Source: Mycobacterium yunnanensis (GTDB lineage: Bacteria; Actinomycetota; Actinomycetes; Mycobacteriales; Mycobacteriaceae). Taken from it: a stretch of 64,000 nucleotides of DNA. Under the pieces are notes generated by a model that did no database searches, was not told the origin of the DNA, and was given only the letters and a program-made list of their open reading frames with translations. The stretch's first letter is position 1. The number at the start of each line of letters is the position of its first letter. The translations under genes and the position numbers were made by a program. The stretch is from NCBI RefSeq assembly GCF_025823185.1, contig NZ_JACKVK010000008.1, positions 311,565 to 375,564 of the forward strand. The letters are read 5' to 3'. Shown one piece after another: positions 17,412 through 26,243 of the stretch.

Positions 17412-18707
17412 ATGAGCACTCCCACCGCCCTCCGCAAGACCCCCGCCGTCATCGCGACGCCCCGCACCAAGCGCGCGCTGCTCGCCAGACACCACATCGT
17501 CGCGCCGTCGCTTCGCGTCGCCGAGGCGGCCGCGGCCTCGGTGTTCGGGGCGGCGCGACTGCGGGGCCCCATCGCCCGCGACGTCATCGCCCAGACCACC
17601 GGCCTGAGCATCGCCACGGTGAATCGTCAGGTCACCGCCCTGCTCGACGCCGGTGTGCTTCGTGAGCGGGCCGATCTCGCGGTCTCCGGTGCCATCGGCC
17701 GGCCGCGGGTCCCGGTCGAGGTCAACCACGAACCGTTCCTCACCCTGGGCATCCACGTCGGCGCCCGCACCTCGATCATCGTGGCCACCGACCTGTTCGG
17801 CCGCACGCTCGACGTCGTGGAGACGCCGACGCCGCGGGGTGGGCAGAACTCCGCACTGGCCGCACTGGCGGGTAGCGCCAGCCGCTATCTGAGCCGCTGG
17901 CACCGACGTCGGCCCCTCTGGGTCGGCGTCACCGCAGGCGGGGTCGTCGACAGCGCCACCGGGCACGTAGACCATGCGCGACTCGGGTGGACGGACGCAC
18001 CGGTGGGCCCGGTGCTGGCCGAGACCCTCGGCCTGCCGGTGTCGCTGGCGTCCCACGTGGACGCCATGGCGGGCGCCGAACTGCTGCTGGGCGGCGGTCG
18101 GCGGGCTGCGAACGTCGCCGCCCCGACCACCGCGGCTCCGGCCACCAGCCTGTACGTCTACGCCCGCGAGACCGTCGGCTACGCCCTGTCCATCGGTGGC
18201 CGGGTGCACTCGCCGACCAGCGGCCCCGGCACCATCGCCGCGCTGCCCGTGCAATCCGAAATGCTCGGCGGCAGCGGCCAATTGGAGTCGACCGTCAGTG
18301 ACGAAGCGGTGTTGACCGCAGCCCGCAAGCTCCGCATCGTGCCCGCCGAAGGCCCGTCGTCGACCATTGGGGCGGTGCTGCGTGCCGCGCGCCAAGGCAA
18401 CCACACGGCCGTCGAACTGCTCGACGAACGCGCCAGGGTGCTCGGCGAGTCGGTGGCGCTGCTGCGGGACATGCTCAACCCCGACGACCTGGTGGTCGGC
18501 GGGCAGGCGTTCACCGAGTACCCGGAGGGCATGGCCGAGGTCGAGGCCGCCTACGCCAGGCGGTCGGTGCTCGCCCCGCGCGACCTGCGTCTGACGTCGT
18601 TCGGCAACCGCATCCAGGAGGCGGGTGCCGGCGTGGTGTCACTCGGCGGCCTCTACGCCGACCCGATCGCCGCGATGCGACGCGCGGCTCGCGACAAGAC
18701 GGCGTGA
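17412..18707 (+). CDS. ROK-family transcriptional regulator (Rv0485 homologue)
   Basis: The 431-residue protein has an N-terminal MarR-like winged helix (about 40-90: IARDVIAQTTGLSIATVNRQ) and a C-terminal ROK sugar-kinase-like domain (FLTLGIHVGARTSIIVATDL, GVTAGGVVDSATGHVDHARL, LNPDDLVVGGQAF). The kinase-type Cys-rich zinc motif of active ROK kinases is not apparent, which fits a regulator. Rv0485 controls surface protein genes in M. tuberculosis. It sits between the poly-Cys leader and mshA (55-base gap), so it is likely in the same Cys-controlled operon. Confidence 0.87.
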   Translation: MSTPTALRKTPAVIATPRTKRALLARHHIVAPSLRVAEAAAASVFGAARLRGPIARDVIAQTTGLSIATVNRQVTALLDAGVLRERADLAVSGAIGRPRVPVEVNHEPFLTLGIHVGARTSIIVATDLFGRTLDVVETPTPRGGQNSALAALAGSASRYLSRWHRRRPLWVGVTAGGVVDSATGHVDHARLGWTDAPVGPVLAETLGLPVSLASHVDAMAGAELLLGGGRRAANVAAPTTAAPATSLYVYARETVGYALSIGGRVHSPTSGPGTIAALPVQSEMLGGSGQLESTVSDEAVLTAARKLRIVPAEGPSSTIGAVLRAARQGNHTAVELLDERARVLGESVALLRDMLNPDDLVVGGQAFTEYPEGMAEVEAAYARRSVLAPRDLRLTSFGNRIQEAGAGVVSLGGLYADPIAAMRRAARDKTA

Positions 18708-18762
18708 TCACGTCCGAGCAGGGCAAGGTGGGAGCCGGGGCAGCCCGGTGTAAGTATGGGTT

Positions 18763-20049
18763 GTGCGCGTAGCCGTCTTGTCGGTCCATACCTCCCCGCT
18801 GGCCCAGCCCGGGACAGGTGACGCGGGCGGCATGAACGTCTACGTCCTGCAGAGTGCGCTGGAGTTGGCACGCCGCGGCGTCGACGTCGAAATCTTCACC
18901 AGGGCGACGTCGTCGTCGGACGCGCCGGTCGTACGCGTCGCCCCGGGAGTGCTGGTACGCAACGTGGTGGCCGGCCCGTTCGAGGGCCTCGACAAACACG
19001 ACCTGCCCACTCAGCTGTGCGCGTTCACCGCCGGCGTGCTGCGCGCGGAAGCCACCCACGAGCCTGGCTATTACGACGTCGTGCACTCGCACTACTGGCT
19101 GTCGGGTCAGGTCGGCTGGCTCGCCCGCGACCGCTGGGCGGTGCCGCTGGTACACACCGCGCACACGCTCGCCGCGGTCAAGAACGCCTCGCTCGCCGTC
19201 GGCGATCAGCCCGAGCCGCCCCTGCGGTCCGTCGGTGAACAGCAGGTCGTCGACGAGGCGGACCGGTTGATCGTCAACACCGAATACGAAGCGCGCGAGC
19301 TCGTGTCGCTGCATCATGCCGACCCGGACCGCATCGACGTCGTGCACCCCGGAGTCGACCTTGCGACGTTCACCCCCGGCGACCGGGCGCAGGCGCGGCG
19401 CGCACTGGGCCTGGAAGTCGACGAGAGGGTGATCGCGTTCGTCGGACGCATCCAGCCCCTGAAGGCGCCGGACGTGTTGCTGCGCGCTGCCGCCAAGCTA
19501 GACGAGCCGGTACGCGTGGTGATCGCGGGCGGCCCGTCGGGCAGTGGCCTGGCCAATCCCGACTCCCTGGTTCGACTGGCCGAAGACCTGGGTATCTCCT
19601 CCCGGGTGACCTTCCTCCCCCCGCAAAGCCGCGAACAGCTCGTCGACCTCTACCGGGCCGCCGACATGATGGCGGTGCCCAGCTACGCCGAGTCCTTTGG
19701 CCTCGTCGCCGTGGAAGCCCAAGCGTGCGGGACGCCGGTGGTGGCGGCCGCGGTCGGCGGGTTGCCCGTCGCCGTCCGCGACGGAGTGACCGGCGTCCTC
19801 GTCCACGGCCACGACCCCGACGACTGGGCGGCGGCCATGGGCGGCTTGTTCGATCGCGGGCCCGAGACGATGCGCGCTGCCGCCGTCGACCACGCCGCGA
19901 CCTTCTCGTGGGCCCACACCGTCGACGCCCTTCAAGCCAGCTACGGGCGGGCGATCAGCGACTACCACTCCCGCCGTCAACGGCCCGACGTGCCGTCGCG
20001 GCGCACCGCACGACGGTTCTCCATCCGGCGCGGGATTCGTGCCTCGTGA
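18763..20049 (+). CDS. mshA: D-inositol-3-phosphate glycosyltransferase (mycothiol synthesis)
   Basis: The 428-residue GT4 enzyme transfers GlcNAc from UDP-GlcNAc to 1L-myo-inositol 1-phosphate, the first committed step of mycothiol. The N-terminal Rossmann domain has [20 protein letters not shown]. The C-terminal nucleotide domain has [17 protein letters not shown] and the E-x7-E motif [23 protein letters not shown] 18763 is the start. The Arg-rich C-terminus ([13 protein letters not shown]) extends beyond the catalytic core. The stop overlaps the GTG of the YbjN-like gene by 4 bases. Confidence 0.96.
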   Translation: MRVAVLSVHTSPLAQPGTGDAGGMNVYVLQSALELARRGVDVEIFTRATSSSDAPVVRVAPGVLVRNVVAGPFEGLDKHDLPTQLCAFTAGVLRAEATHEPGYYDVVHSHYWLSGQVGWLARDRWAVPLVHTAHTLAAVKNASLAVGDQPEPPLRSVGEQQVVDEADRLIVNTEYEARELVSLHHADPDRIDVVHPGVDLATFTPGDRAQARRALGLEVDERVIAFVGRIQPLKAPDVLLRAAAKLDEPVRVVIAGGPSGSGLANPDSLVRLAEDLGISSRVTFLPPQSREQLVDLYRAADMMAVPSYAESFGLVAVEAQACGTPVVAAAVGGLPVAVRDGVTGVLVHGHDPDDWAAAMGGLFDRGPETMRAAAVDHAATFSWAHTVDALQASYGRAISDYHSRRQRPDVPSRRTARRFSIRRGIRAS

Positions 20050-20588
20050 GCGCCGAGCAGGTGCCCGCGCGGCTCGCCGAGAACCCGGCTCTGCAGGTCA
20101 TCGAGGCCACTCTCAGGGAAGCTGAACTCGACTACGCCTTTCACGAGGGCGCCGACGGCAACCCGTCCGGGGTCGTGGTCGCGGTCCCCGGCGAGCGGCG
20201 CCTGGTCACCAACACCATCCTCACCGTCGGCGACCACACGGTGCGCGTCGAAGCGTTCATCTGCCGCAAGCCCGACGAGGACTTCGAGAAGGTCTACCGG
20301 TACCTGCTGCGGCGCAATCGCAGGCTGTTCGGCGTCGCCTACACCCTGGACAATCTCGGCGACATCTACCTGGTCGGCAAGATCGCGCTGGAGTCGGTCA
20401 CCCCCGCGGTGATCGACGGCATCCTCGGCCAGGTGGTCCAGGCAGTCGAGGCCGACTTCAACATGTTGCTGGAGTTGGGCTTTCACTCCTCGATCCAGAA
20501 GGAGTGGGAGTGGCGGGTCAAGCGTGGTGAGTCGCTGAAGAACCTCAAGGCGTTCGAGCACCTCATCGACGACCAGGACGACGACTAA
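20046..20588 (+). CDS. YbjN-domain protein (Rv0487 family)
   Basis: The 180-residue protein starts at GTG 20046 ([20 protein letters not shown]). The YbjN fold, related to type III secretion chaperones, covers the whole chain: [60 protein letters not shown]. Its translational coupling to mshA is conserved with M. tuberculosis. Function unknown; a protein-binding or chaperone role is suggested by the fold. Confidence 0.85.
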   Translation: MSAEQVPARLAENPALQVIEATLREAELDYAFHEGADGNPSGVVVAVPGERRLVTNTILTVGDHTVRVEAFICRKPDEDFEKVYRYLLRRNRRLFGVAYTLDNLGDIYLVGKIALESVTPAVIDGILGQVVQAVEADFNMLLELGFHSSIQKEWEWRVKRGESLKNLKAFEHLIDDQDDD

Positions 20589-20631
20589 GCGAACGCCGCG
20601 CCCGGTATCTCGTCGGGATAGCATCGTCGCC

Positions 20632-21372
20632 ATGGCGACACTGGTGCTTCTGCGTCACGGCGAGAGCGAATGGAACGCGCTGAATCTCTTCACCGGCTGG
20701 GTCGACGTCGACCTGACCGACAAGGGCCGGGCCGAGGCGGTGCGCGGCGGCCAGTTGATGAAATCCGAGGGCGTGCTGCCCGACGTGCTCTACACCTCGC
20801 TGCTGCGGCGCGCGATCACCACGGCCAATCTGGCGCTCGACGCGGCCGACCGCCACTGGATCCCGGTCGTGCGGGACTGGCGGCTCAACGAACGGCACTA
20901 CGGTGCGCTGCAGGGTCTCGACAAGGCCGAGACCAAGGCCAAGTACGGCGAAGAGCAGTTCATGGCGTGGCGCCGCAGCTACGACACCCCGCCCCCACCC
21001 ATCGAACGTGGCAGCACGTTCAGCCAGGACTCCGATCCGCGCTACGCCGACATTGGTGGCGGCCCGCTGACGGAGTGCCTGGCCGACGTGGTGGCCCGCT
21101 TCGTCCCGTACTTCACCGAGACGATCGCCCCTGACCTGACGGCGGGCAAGACGGTGCTGGTCGCCGCGCACGGCAACTCGCTGCGCGCGCTGGTCAAATA
21201 CCTCGACGGGATGTCCGACGAGGACGTGGTGGGTCTGAACATCCCGACGGGCATCCCGCTGGTGTACGAACTCGACGACGCATTGAAGCCGACCGTTGCG
21301 GGCGGCCGTTATCTCGACCCGGACGCCGCAGCGGCGGGTGCGGCCGCCGTCGCCGCCCAGGGCGCCAAGTAG
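20632..21372 (+). CDS. gpmA: 2,3-bisphosphoglycerate-dependent phosphoglycerate mutase
   Basis: The 246-residue glycolytic enzyme interconverts 3- and 2-phosphoglycerate. The phospho-His lies in [10 protein letters not shown] at the N-terminus. Further signatures are [20 protein letters not shown] and the second catalytic His in [17 protein letters not shown]. The C-terminus has an Ala-rich extension. It ends 138 bases upstream of senX3, matching M. tuberculosis order (gpm1-senX3). Confidence 0.95.
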   Translation: MATLVLLRHGESEWNALNLFTGWVDVDLTDKGRAEAVRGGQLMKSEGVLPDVLYTSLLRRAITTANLALDAADRHWIPVVRDWRLNERHYGALQGLDKAETKAKYGEEQFMAWRRSYDTPPPPIERGSTFSQDSDPRYADIGGGPLTECLADVVARFVPYFTETIAPDLTAGKTVLVAAHGNSLRALVKYLDGMSDEDVVGLNIPTGIPLVYELDDALKPTVAGGRYLDPDAAAAGAAAVAAQGAK

Positions 21373-21390
21373 TCGTCCGGAGGCCGGCGG

Positions 21391-21492
21391 GGCGAACAAT
21401 GGGTGAACTCGGGTGAACGGGGCCCGAACTCCTGTATTCGTCCTCGTGACATGTCCCGATTTGGCCGCACGCTGCTGGGATGACGTTCACCC
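21391..21492 (+). promoter_or_regulatory. Phased GAAC repeats upstream of senX3, candidate RegX3 sites
   Basis: GAAC cores occur at 21394, 21405, 21415 and 21426, spaced 11, 10 and 11 bases, two of them as exact GGGTGAAC. An inverted GTTCACCC lies at 21485-21492, shortly before the senX3 GTG. Helically phased repeats of this type are typical of OmpR/PhoB-family regulators, and RegX3 autoregulates senX3-regX3 in mycobacteria. The assignment to RegX3 is inference from position and the family. Confidence 0.6.
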
Positions 21493-21510
21493 AATGCGTA
21501 CGATTTTCGC

Positions 21511-22695
21511 GTGAGCGGGGTAGCGGCGCTGCTGTCGGCGGTAGTCGTGTCTGTCGTCGCGTTGGCCGCCGGGGTGGGGATCGGCTTCACCCTGGCCCCT
21601 CGGATCGCCGAGCGCCGGCGGCGCCGGTCGGAGGACCAGGACGGTTTGACCGTCTCGCAGATGCTGCAACGGATCGTCTCGCTGTCGCCTGTGGGCACCG
21701 TGGTGGTCGACACCTACCGTGACGTCGTCTTCATGAACGAGAAGGCCCGCGAGCTCGGACTCGTCCGCGACCGCCTGCTCGACGACCGGGCCTGGGCCGC
21801 CGCGCAGCGCACGCTGGCCACCGGGCACGACGTCGACTTCGACCTCGCGCCGGTGCGGCGCCCGATTCCGGGGCGGGCGGGGCTGTCCGTCGGCGGTCAC
21901 GTCCGGCTGCTCAGCGAGGACGACCGGCGATTCGCCGTGGTGTTCGTCGACGACCAGTCCGAGTACGCCCGGATGGAGGCGACCCGTCGCGACTTCGTGG
22001 CCAACGTCAGCCACGAACTGAAGACTCCGGTCGGCGCCATGGGGGTGCTGGCCGAGGCGCTGCAGGCCTCCACCGACGATCCCGAGACCGTCGCCCGCTT
22101 CGCCGAGATGATGATCACCGAGTCCAACCGACTGGCCAACATGGTCGGCGAACTCATCGAGCTGTCGCGGTTGCAGGGCGCCGAGCGGCTGCCCAACCTG
22201 GAGGCCGTCGACGTCGACTCGGTGGTCAACGAGGCGCTCTCGAGGTACAAGGTGGCCGCCGACAACGCCGACATCGCCATCACCACCGACGCCCCGACCG
22301 GGTTCAGCGTCCGCGGTGACCAGGGTCTGCTGGTCACGGCAATCGCCAACCTGGTGGCCAATGCAATTGCGTACTCGCCCAAGGGTTCCCCGGTGTCGAT
22401 CAGCCGGCGGAGCCGGGGCGACAACATCGAGATCGCGGTCACCGACCGCGGCATCGGCATCGCGCGCGACGACCAGGAGCGCGTGTTCGAACGATTCTTC
22501 CGCGTCGACACGGCGCGGTCCCGGGCCACCGGCGGCACGGGACTGGGATTGGCGATCGTCAAGCACGTGGCGGCCAATCACAACGGATCCATCCGGCTGT
22601 GGAGTCAGCCCGGTACCGGTTCGACGTTCACCCTGTCGATCCCGGCCCATCCCGAAACCGACGACGAGTCGGACGTACGAGAGGACCAGTCGTGA
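21511..22695 (+). CDS. senX3: Phosphate-responsive sensor histidine kinase SenX3
   Basis: The 394-residue membrane kinase phosphorylates RegX3 under phosphate limitation. One N-terminal membrane anchor ([20 protein letters not shown]) leads into a PAS-like domain (about 45-150). Then come the phospho-acceptor helix with [18 protein letters not shown] and the ATPase motifs N ([10 protein letters not shown]), G1 (VTDRGIGI), F (FERFFRV) and G2 (GGTGLGLAI). The start is GTG 21511. Upstream phased GAAC repeats suggest autoregulation. The stop overlaps a short duplicated ORF rather than regX3 itself. Confidence 0.96.
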   Translation: MSGVAALLSAVVVSVVALAAGVGIGFTLAPRIAERRRRRSEDQDGLTVSQMLQRIVSLSPVGTVVVDTYRDVVFMNEKARELGLVRDRLLDDRAWAAAQRTLATGHDVDFDLAPVRRPIPGRAGLSVGGHVRLLSEDDRRFAVVFVDDQSEYARMEATRRDFVANVSHELKTPVGAMGVLAEALQASTDDPETVARFAEMMITESNRLANMVGELIELSRLQGAERLPNLEAVDVDSVVNEALSRYKVAADNADIAITTDAPTGFSVRGDQGLLVTAIANLVANAIAYSPKGSPVSISRRSRGDNIEIAVTDRGIGIARDDQERVFERFFRVDTARSRATGGTGLGLAIVKHVAANHNGSIRLWSQPGTGSTFTLSIPAHPETDDESDVREDQS

Positions 22696-22748
22696 CGAGT
22701 GTATTGATCGTGGAAGACTTCAAGACGGAAGGCACGAGGAAGCCGTGA
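22692..22748 (+). CDS. 18-codon ORF duplicating the regX3 5' end
   Basis: GTG 22692 overlaps the senX3 stop (GTGA). The ORF reads [18 protein letters not shown] and its TGA (22746-22748) overlaps the regX3 GTG. Its first 27 bases differ from the regX3 start (22745-22771) at only two positions, so it is a partial tandem duplication of about 53 bp. The coupled stop/start at both ends resembles the MIRU-type insertions known at this junction in M. tuberculosis, but the sequence here derives from regX3 itself. It may be a translational relay rather than a functional peptide. Confidence 0.65.
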   Translation: MTSVLIVEDFKTEGTRKP

Positions 22749-23431
22749 CCAGCGTATTGATCGTGGAAGACGAAGAGTCGCTGGCGGATCCGCTGGCGTT
22801 CCTGCTGCGCAAGGAGGGCTTCGAGGCCACCGTCGTCACCGACGGCCCGTCGGCGCTGGCGGAGTTCGAGCGGTCGGGGGCCGACATCGTCCTGCTGGAC
22901 CTGATGCTCCCCGGCATGAGCGGAACCGACGTCTGCAAACAACTGCGCTCCCGTTCGAGTGTGCCGGTGATCATGGTCACCGCCAGGGACAGCGAGATCG
23001 ACAAGGTCGTCGGGCTGGAACTCGGCGCGGACGACTACGTCACCAAGCCGTACTCCGCGCGCGAGCTCATCGCCCGCATTCGCGCGGTGCTGCGCCGCGG
23101 CGTCGACACCGACGACCTCGGGGGTGACGACGGCGTCCTGGAGGCTGGTCCGGTACGGATGGACGTCGAGCGGCACATCGTCTCGGTCAACGGCAGTTCG
23201 ATCACGTTGCCGCTCAAGGAATTCGATTTGCTCGAGTACCTGATGCGCAACAGCGGCCGGGTACTCACGCGTGGCCAGTTGATCGACCGGGTGTGGGGTG
23301 CCGACTACGTGGGCGACACCAAGACCCTCGACGTGCACGTCAAGCGGTTGCGCTCCAAGATCGAGGGCGATCCGGCCAACCCGGTTCACCTGGTGACGGT
23401 CCGCGGGCTCGGCTACAAGCTCGAGGGCTAA
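22745..23431 (+). CDS. regX3: Response regulator RegX3
   Basis: The 228-residue OmpR/PhoB-type regulator activates phosphate-scavenging genes. The receiver domain (about 1-115) has acidic E8/D9, phospho-acceptor D52 (VLLDLMLPGM), Thr in VTARD and Lys in VTKPYSARE. The winged-helix domain (about 135-228) has LPLKEFDLLEYLMRNSGRVL and the recognition helix TLDVHVKRLRSKIEGD. The GTG start at 22745 overlaps the stop of the duplicated mini-ORF, with AGGA upstream. The polysaccharide locus begins 111 bases downstream. Confidence 0.97.
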   Translation: MTSVLIVEDEESLADPLAFLLRKEGFEATVVTDGPSALAEFERSGADIVLLDLMLPGMSGTDVCKQLRSRSSVPVIMVTARDSEIDKVVGLELGADDYVTKPYSARELIARIRAVLRRGVDTDDLGGDDGVLEAGPVRMDVERHIVSVNGSSITLPLKEFDLLEYLMRNSGRVLTRGQLIDRVWGADYVGDTKTLDVHVKRLRSKIEGDPANPVHLVTVRGLGYKLEG

Positions 23432-23475
23432 ACCAACCGCTGCGTCAGTTGCGCGTGGTCGTGCACTTTCAGCAA

Positions 23476-23506
23476 TTGCCCAGAGATTAGCCAATCGTGT
23501 TAGGCT
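23476..23506 (+). promoter_or_regulatory. Putative promoter of the sugar-modification operon
   Basis: TTGCCC (23476-23481) and TAGGCT (23501-23506) are spaced 19 bases apart and lie 37 bases before the ATG of the C-methyltransferase gene. GGAG at 23531-23534 is the ribosome binding site. This suggests the polysaccharide locus has its own promoter, separate from senX3-regX3. Confidence 0.4.
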
Positions 23507-23542
23507 CGACGTCAAATCGTACCTTCGGTATGGAGTTGACCA

Positions 23543-24796
23543 ATGTCTACCGCCCTGCACTGCCGGGTCTGCGAGTCGGATCGCCTGCTCAGCGTCCTGG
23601 ACCTGGGCGCGACGCCGCCCTGTGAGCTGTTCCTCGAAGCCGATGCGCTGGACGAGGCTGAGCAAACTTTTCCGCTACACCTGCGGCTGTGCGAGAACTG
23701 CCTGCTGCTGCAGATTCCCGCGCTCATCACCCCAGTCGAGACGTTCACCGAGTACGCCTACTTCTCGTCGTTCTCCGATAGCTGGGTCGAACACGCGCGG
23801 ACCTTCGTCTCGGGTGCGGTCGAGAAGCTCGACCTCGGACCCGAGTCGTTCGTCGTCGAGGTGGCCAGCAACGACGGCTACCTGCTGCGGCACGTGGTCG
23901 ACGCGGGCATCCCGTGCCTTGGCATCGAGCCCTCGGTGAACGTCGGGGCCGCCGCCGTCGAACGGGGTGTGCCCACGCTGACCGCCTTCCTGGACGAGGC
24001 GACCGCGCTCGAGGTTCGCCGGCAGCACGGCCCGGCCAATCTGGTGGTGGCCAACAACGTCTACGCCCACGTGCCCGATCTCCTCGGGTTCACCAAGGGC
24101 CTGCGCGCGTTGCTCGCCGACGACGGGTGGCTCTCCATCGAGGTGCACCACGCGCTGAACCTGGTGGCGCTGGCGCAGTTCGACACGATCTATCACGAGC
24201 ACTTCCAGTACTACACCGTGGCGGCGGCGGCGACCGCGCTCGCCACCGCCGGGCTGACGCTGGTCGACGTCGAACTCGTCGAGACCCACGGTGGCTCGAT
24301 CCGGCTCTGGGCGCGACCCGAGGCCGCCGCGACCGATCCGCACCCCCGCGTCGCCGAGGTGCTGGCGCTGGAGGCCGCGGCCGGCCTGCACGACGTCGCC
24401 GGATACGTCGGGCTGCAAGACCGAGTCGAGCGGCTGCGGCACGACCTGCTCCGCTTCCTGCTCGACTGCCGTGCCGCGGGCAAGCGCGTCGTCGGCTACG
24501 GCGCGCCGGGCAAGGGCAACACCCTGCTGAACTACTGCGGCATTCGGCCTGACCTCGTCGAGTACCTCGTCGACCGAAATCCCTACAAGCACGGCAAGTT
24601 CACGCCGGGCACCAGGCTGCCCGTGCACCAGGTCGACCGGCTGGACAAGGACCGGCCCGACGTCATCGTGGTGCTGCCGTGGAACCTCGAGGCGGAGATC
24701 ACCGCCCAACTGGCCTACACCGCCGAGTGGGACGCCCAACTCGTCTACCCCATGCCCCAACTGCACGTCGTCGACCAAGCGAAGGTGGAGAAATGA
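23543..24796 (+). CDS. Sugar C-methyltransferase (TylC3/NovU type)
   Basis: The 417-residue protein has the three-part layout of NDP-hexose C-methyltransferases. The N-terminal zinc domain carries C7, C10, C50 and C53. The Rossmann SAM domain has FVVEVASNDGYLLRH (about 103-117) and VVANNVYAHVPDL. The C-terminal domain has VVGYGAPGKGNTLLNYCGI, conserved in the family and holding the sugar and catalytic region, along with HGGSIRLWA. It should add a methyl group to a carbon of a keto-sugar nucleotide, giving a branched sugar. First of four genes that overlap by 4 bases each. Confidence 0.88.
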   Translation: MSTALHCRVCESDRLLSVLDLGATPPCELFLEADALDEAEQTFPLHLRLCENCLLLQIPALITPVETFTEYAYFSSFSDSWVEHARTFVSGAVEKLDLGPESFVVEVASNDGYLLRHVVDAGIPCLGIEPSVNVGAAAVERGVPTLTAFLDEATALEVRRQHGPANLVVANNVYAHVPDLLGFTKGLRALLADDGWLSIEVHHALNLVALAQFDTIYHEHFQYYTVAAAATALATAGLTLVDVELVETHGGSIRLWARPEAAATDPHPRVAEVLALEAAAGLHDVAGYVGLQDRVERLRHDLLRFLLDCRAAGKRVVGYGAPGKGNTLLNYCGIRPDLVEYLVDRNPYKHGKFTPGTRLPVHQVDRLDKDRPDVIVVLPWNLEAEITAQLAYTAEWDAQLVYPMPQLHVVDQAKVEK

Positions 24797-25587
24797 AGGT
24801 AGTGCTGTTCTGCGGTGGCTACGGCATGCGGATGCGCAACGGGGACGACGACACGATCCCCAAGCCGATGCAGATGATCGGATCGCGGCCGTTGATCTGG
24901 CACGTGATGCGGTACTACGCGCACTTTGGCCACAAGGACTTCATCCTGTGCCTGGGTTACGGTGCCGCCCACATCAAGAACTACTTCCTGACGTATCAGG
25001 AGTCGGTGTCCAACGACTTCGTCATCCGCGGCGGCAAGGTCGAACTGCTGCAGTCCGACATCAGCGACTGGTCGATCACCTTCGTGGACACCGGACCCGA
25101 GTCGCCCATCGGCGAACGTCTGCGCCGGGTCAGCCAATTCGTCGAGGACGACGAGTACTTCCTCGCCAACTACTCCGACGTGCTGACCGACGCTCCGCTC
25201 AACGACATCATCGACGACGTCAAGGAAGCCGGTGCGCTGGCGTCGATGCTGATCGTGCCGCCGCAGTCGTCGTTCCACTGCGTCGACGTCGCCGACACCG
25301 GGTCGATCACCGGCATCACCCCGGTGTCTCAGCTGCCGATCTGGGAGAACGGCGGCTACTTCGTCCTGTCGTCGAAGATCCTCGAAATGCTCACCGAGGA
25401 CTGCGACCTGGTCGAGGATGTCTGCGGGCCCCTGGCGGCGCGAGGAAAGCTGTACGGCCACAAGCATCTTGGCTTCTGGAAGCCCGCCGACACGTTCAAG
25501 GAACGCGCCGATCTCGACAACGCCTACAAGCGCGGTGACGCACCGTGGATGCTGTGGGAGCACGCCAAGGAGACCGTCTCGCCGTGA
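24793..25587 (+). CDS. Sugar-1-phosphate nucleotidyltransferase (RfbF-like cytidylyltransferase)
   Basis: The 264-residue protein activates a hexose 1-phosphate with a nucleotide. The signature FCGGYGMRMRN plus IPKPMQMIGSRPLIWHVMRY and FILCLGYGAAHIKNYFL is closest to glucose-1-phosphate cytidylyltransferases. SDVLTDAPLNDII carries the metal-binding Asp and GYFVLSS matches the family. A CDP-glucose 4,6-dehydratase partner is not adjacent, so CDP-glucose is only the likely product. ATG 24793 overlaps the previous stop (ATGA). Confidence 0.82.
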   Translation: MKVVLFCGGYGMRMRNGDDDTIPKPMQMIGSRPLIWHVMRYYAHFGHKDFILCLGYGAAHIKNYFLTYQESVSNDFVIRGGKVELLQSDISDWSITFVDTGPESPIGERLRRVSQFVEDDEYFLANYSDVLTDAPLNDIIDDVKEAGALASMLIVPPQSSFHCVDVADTGSITGITPVSQLPIWENGGYFVLSSKILEMLTEDCDLVEDVCGPLAARGKLYGHKHLGFWKPADTFKERADLDNAYKRGDAPWMLWEHAKETVSP

Positions 25588-26243
25588 TCGACCTATGGGC
25601 CGGCGATCTCGGTGAGATCGCCGTTCTCGGAGCGCATTGCGACGACGTCGCCATCGGCATGGGCGGCACCCTCCTGACCCTGTCCCGCGCGATTCCCGGT
25701 CTGCGCGTGCGCGCACTGGTGCTCAGCGGGGGCGGCACGCCGCGGGAGGCCGAGGAGCGCGCCGCGCTCAGCGCGTTCTGCCCCGGTGCCGACCTCGAGA
25801 TCACCGTCGACGACGTGCCCGACGGCCGGGCGCCCGCGCACTGGGATCGAATCAAGGACGCGCTGCGCGCCTTTCGCGGTTCGTGCGAGCCGGACGTCGT
25901 GTTCGCCACGCAGCGGCGCGACGCCCACCAGGATCACCGCACGCTCGCCGAACTGGTGCCGACCGAATTCCGCGACCACCTGCTGCTCGGTTACGAGATC
26001 ATCAAGTGGGAGACCGACACTCCGACGCCGACGGTGTTCCACCCGCTCGACGAGGCGACGGCGCGGGAGAAGGCACGGCTGTTGCACGACCACTATCGGT
26101 CCCAGGTGGCCCACGACTGGTTCGACGACGCGTCGTTCCTCGGGTTGTCCCGGCTGCGCGGCGTGCAGAGCCGCAGCCCCCACGCCGAGGCATTCGTCAT
26201 GGAGAAGGCCAGACTCACGTTCGGAAGGAACTCGCGTACATGA
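25584..26243 (+). CDS. PIG-L family zinc deacetylase
   Basis: The 219-residue protein (GTG 25584) belongs to the LmbE/PIG-L family that removes N-acetyl groups from sugars or sugar conjugates. Zinc ligands are visible in GAHCDDVAIGMGG and in RRDAHQDHRTL. It overlaps both neighbours by 4 bases, in an operon with nucleotide-sugar enzymes. Deacetylation of an amino sugar in the same pathway is inferred, followed perhaps by acylation or methylation elsewhere. Mycothiol deacetylase MshB is in the same family, but the context here argues against that role. Confidence 0.82.
   Translation: MIDLWAGDLGEIAVLGAHCDDVAIGMGGTLLTLSRAIPGLRVRALVLSGGGTPREAEERAALSAFCPGADLEITVDDVPDGRAPAHWDRIKDALRAFRGSCEPDVVFATQRRDAHQDHRTLAELVPTEFRDHLLLGYEIIKWETDTPTPTVFHPLDEATAREKARLLHDHYRSQVAHDWFDDASFLGLSRLRGVQSRSPHAEAFVMEKARLTFGRNSRT

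Noticed and set aside
23432..23542. RegX3-type GAAC repeats sought at the start of the polysaccharide locus
   Set aside because: No GTGAAC or GTTCAC repeats are visible in this gap, so phosphate control of the locus is not supported by sequence.
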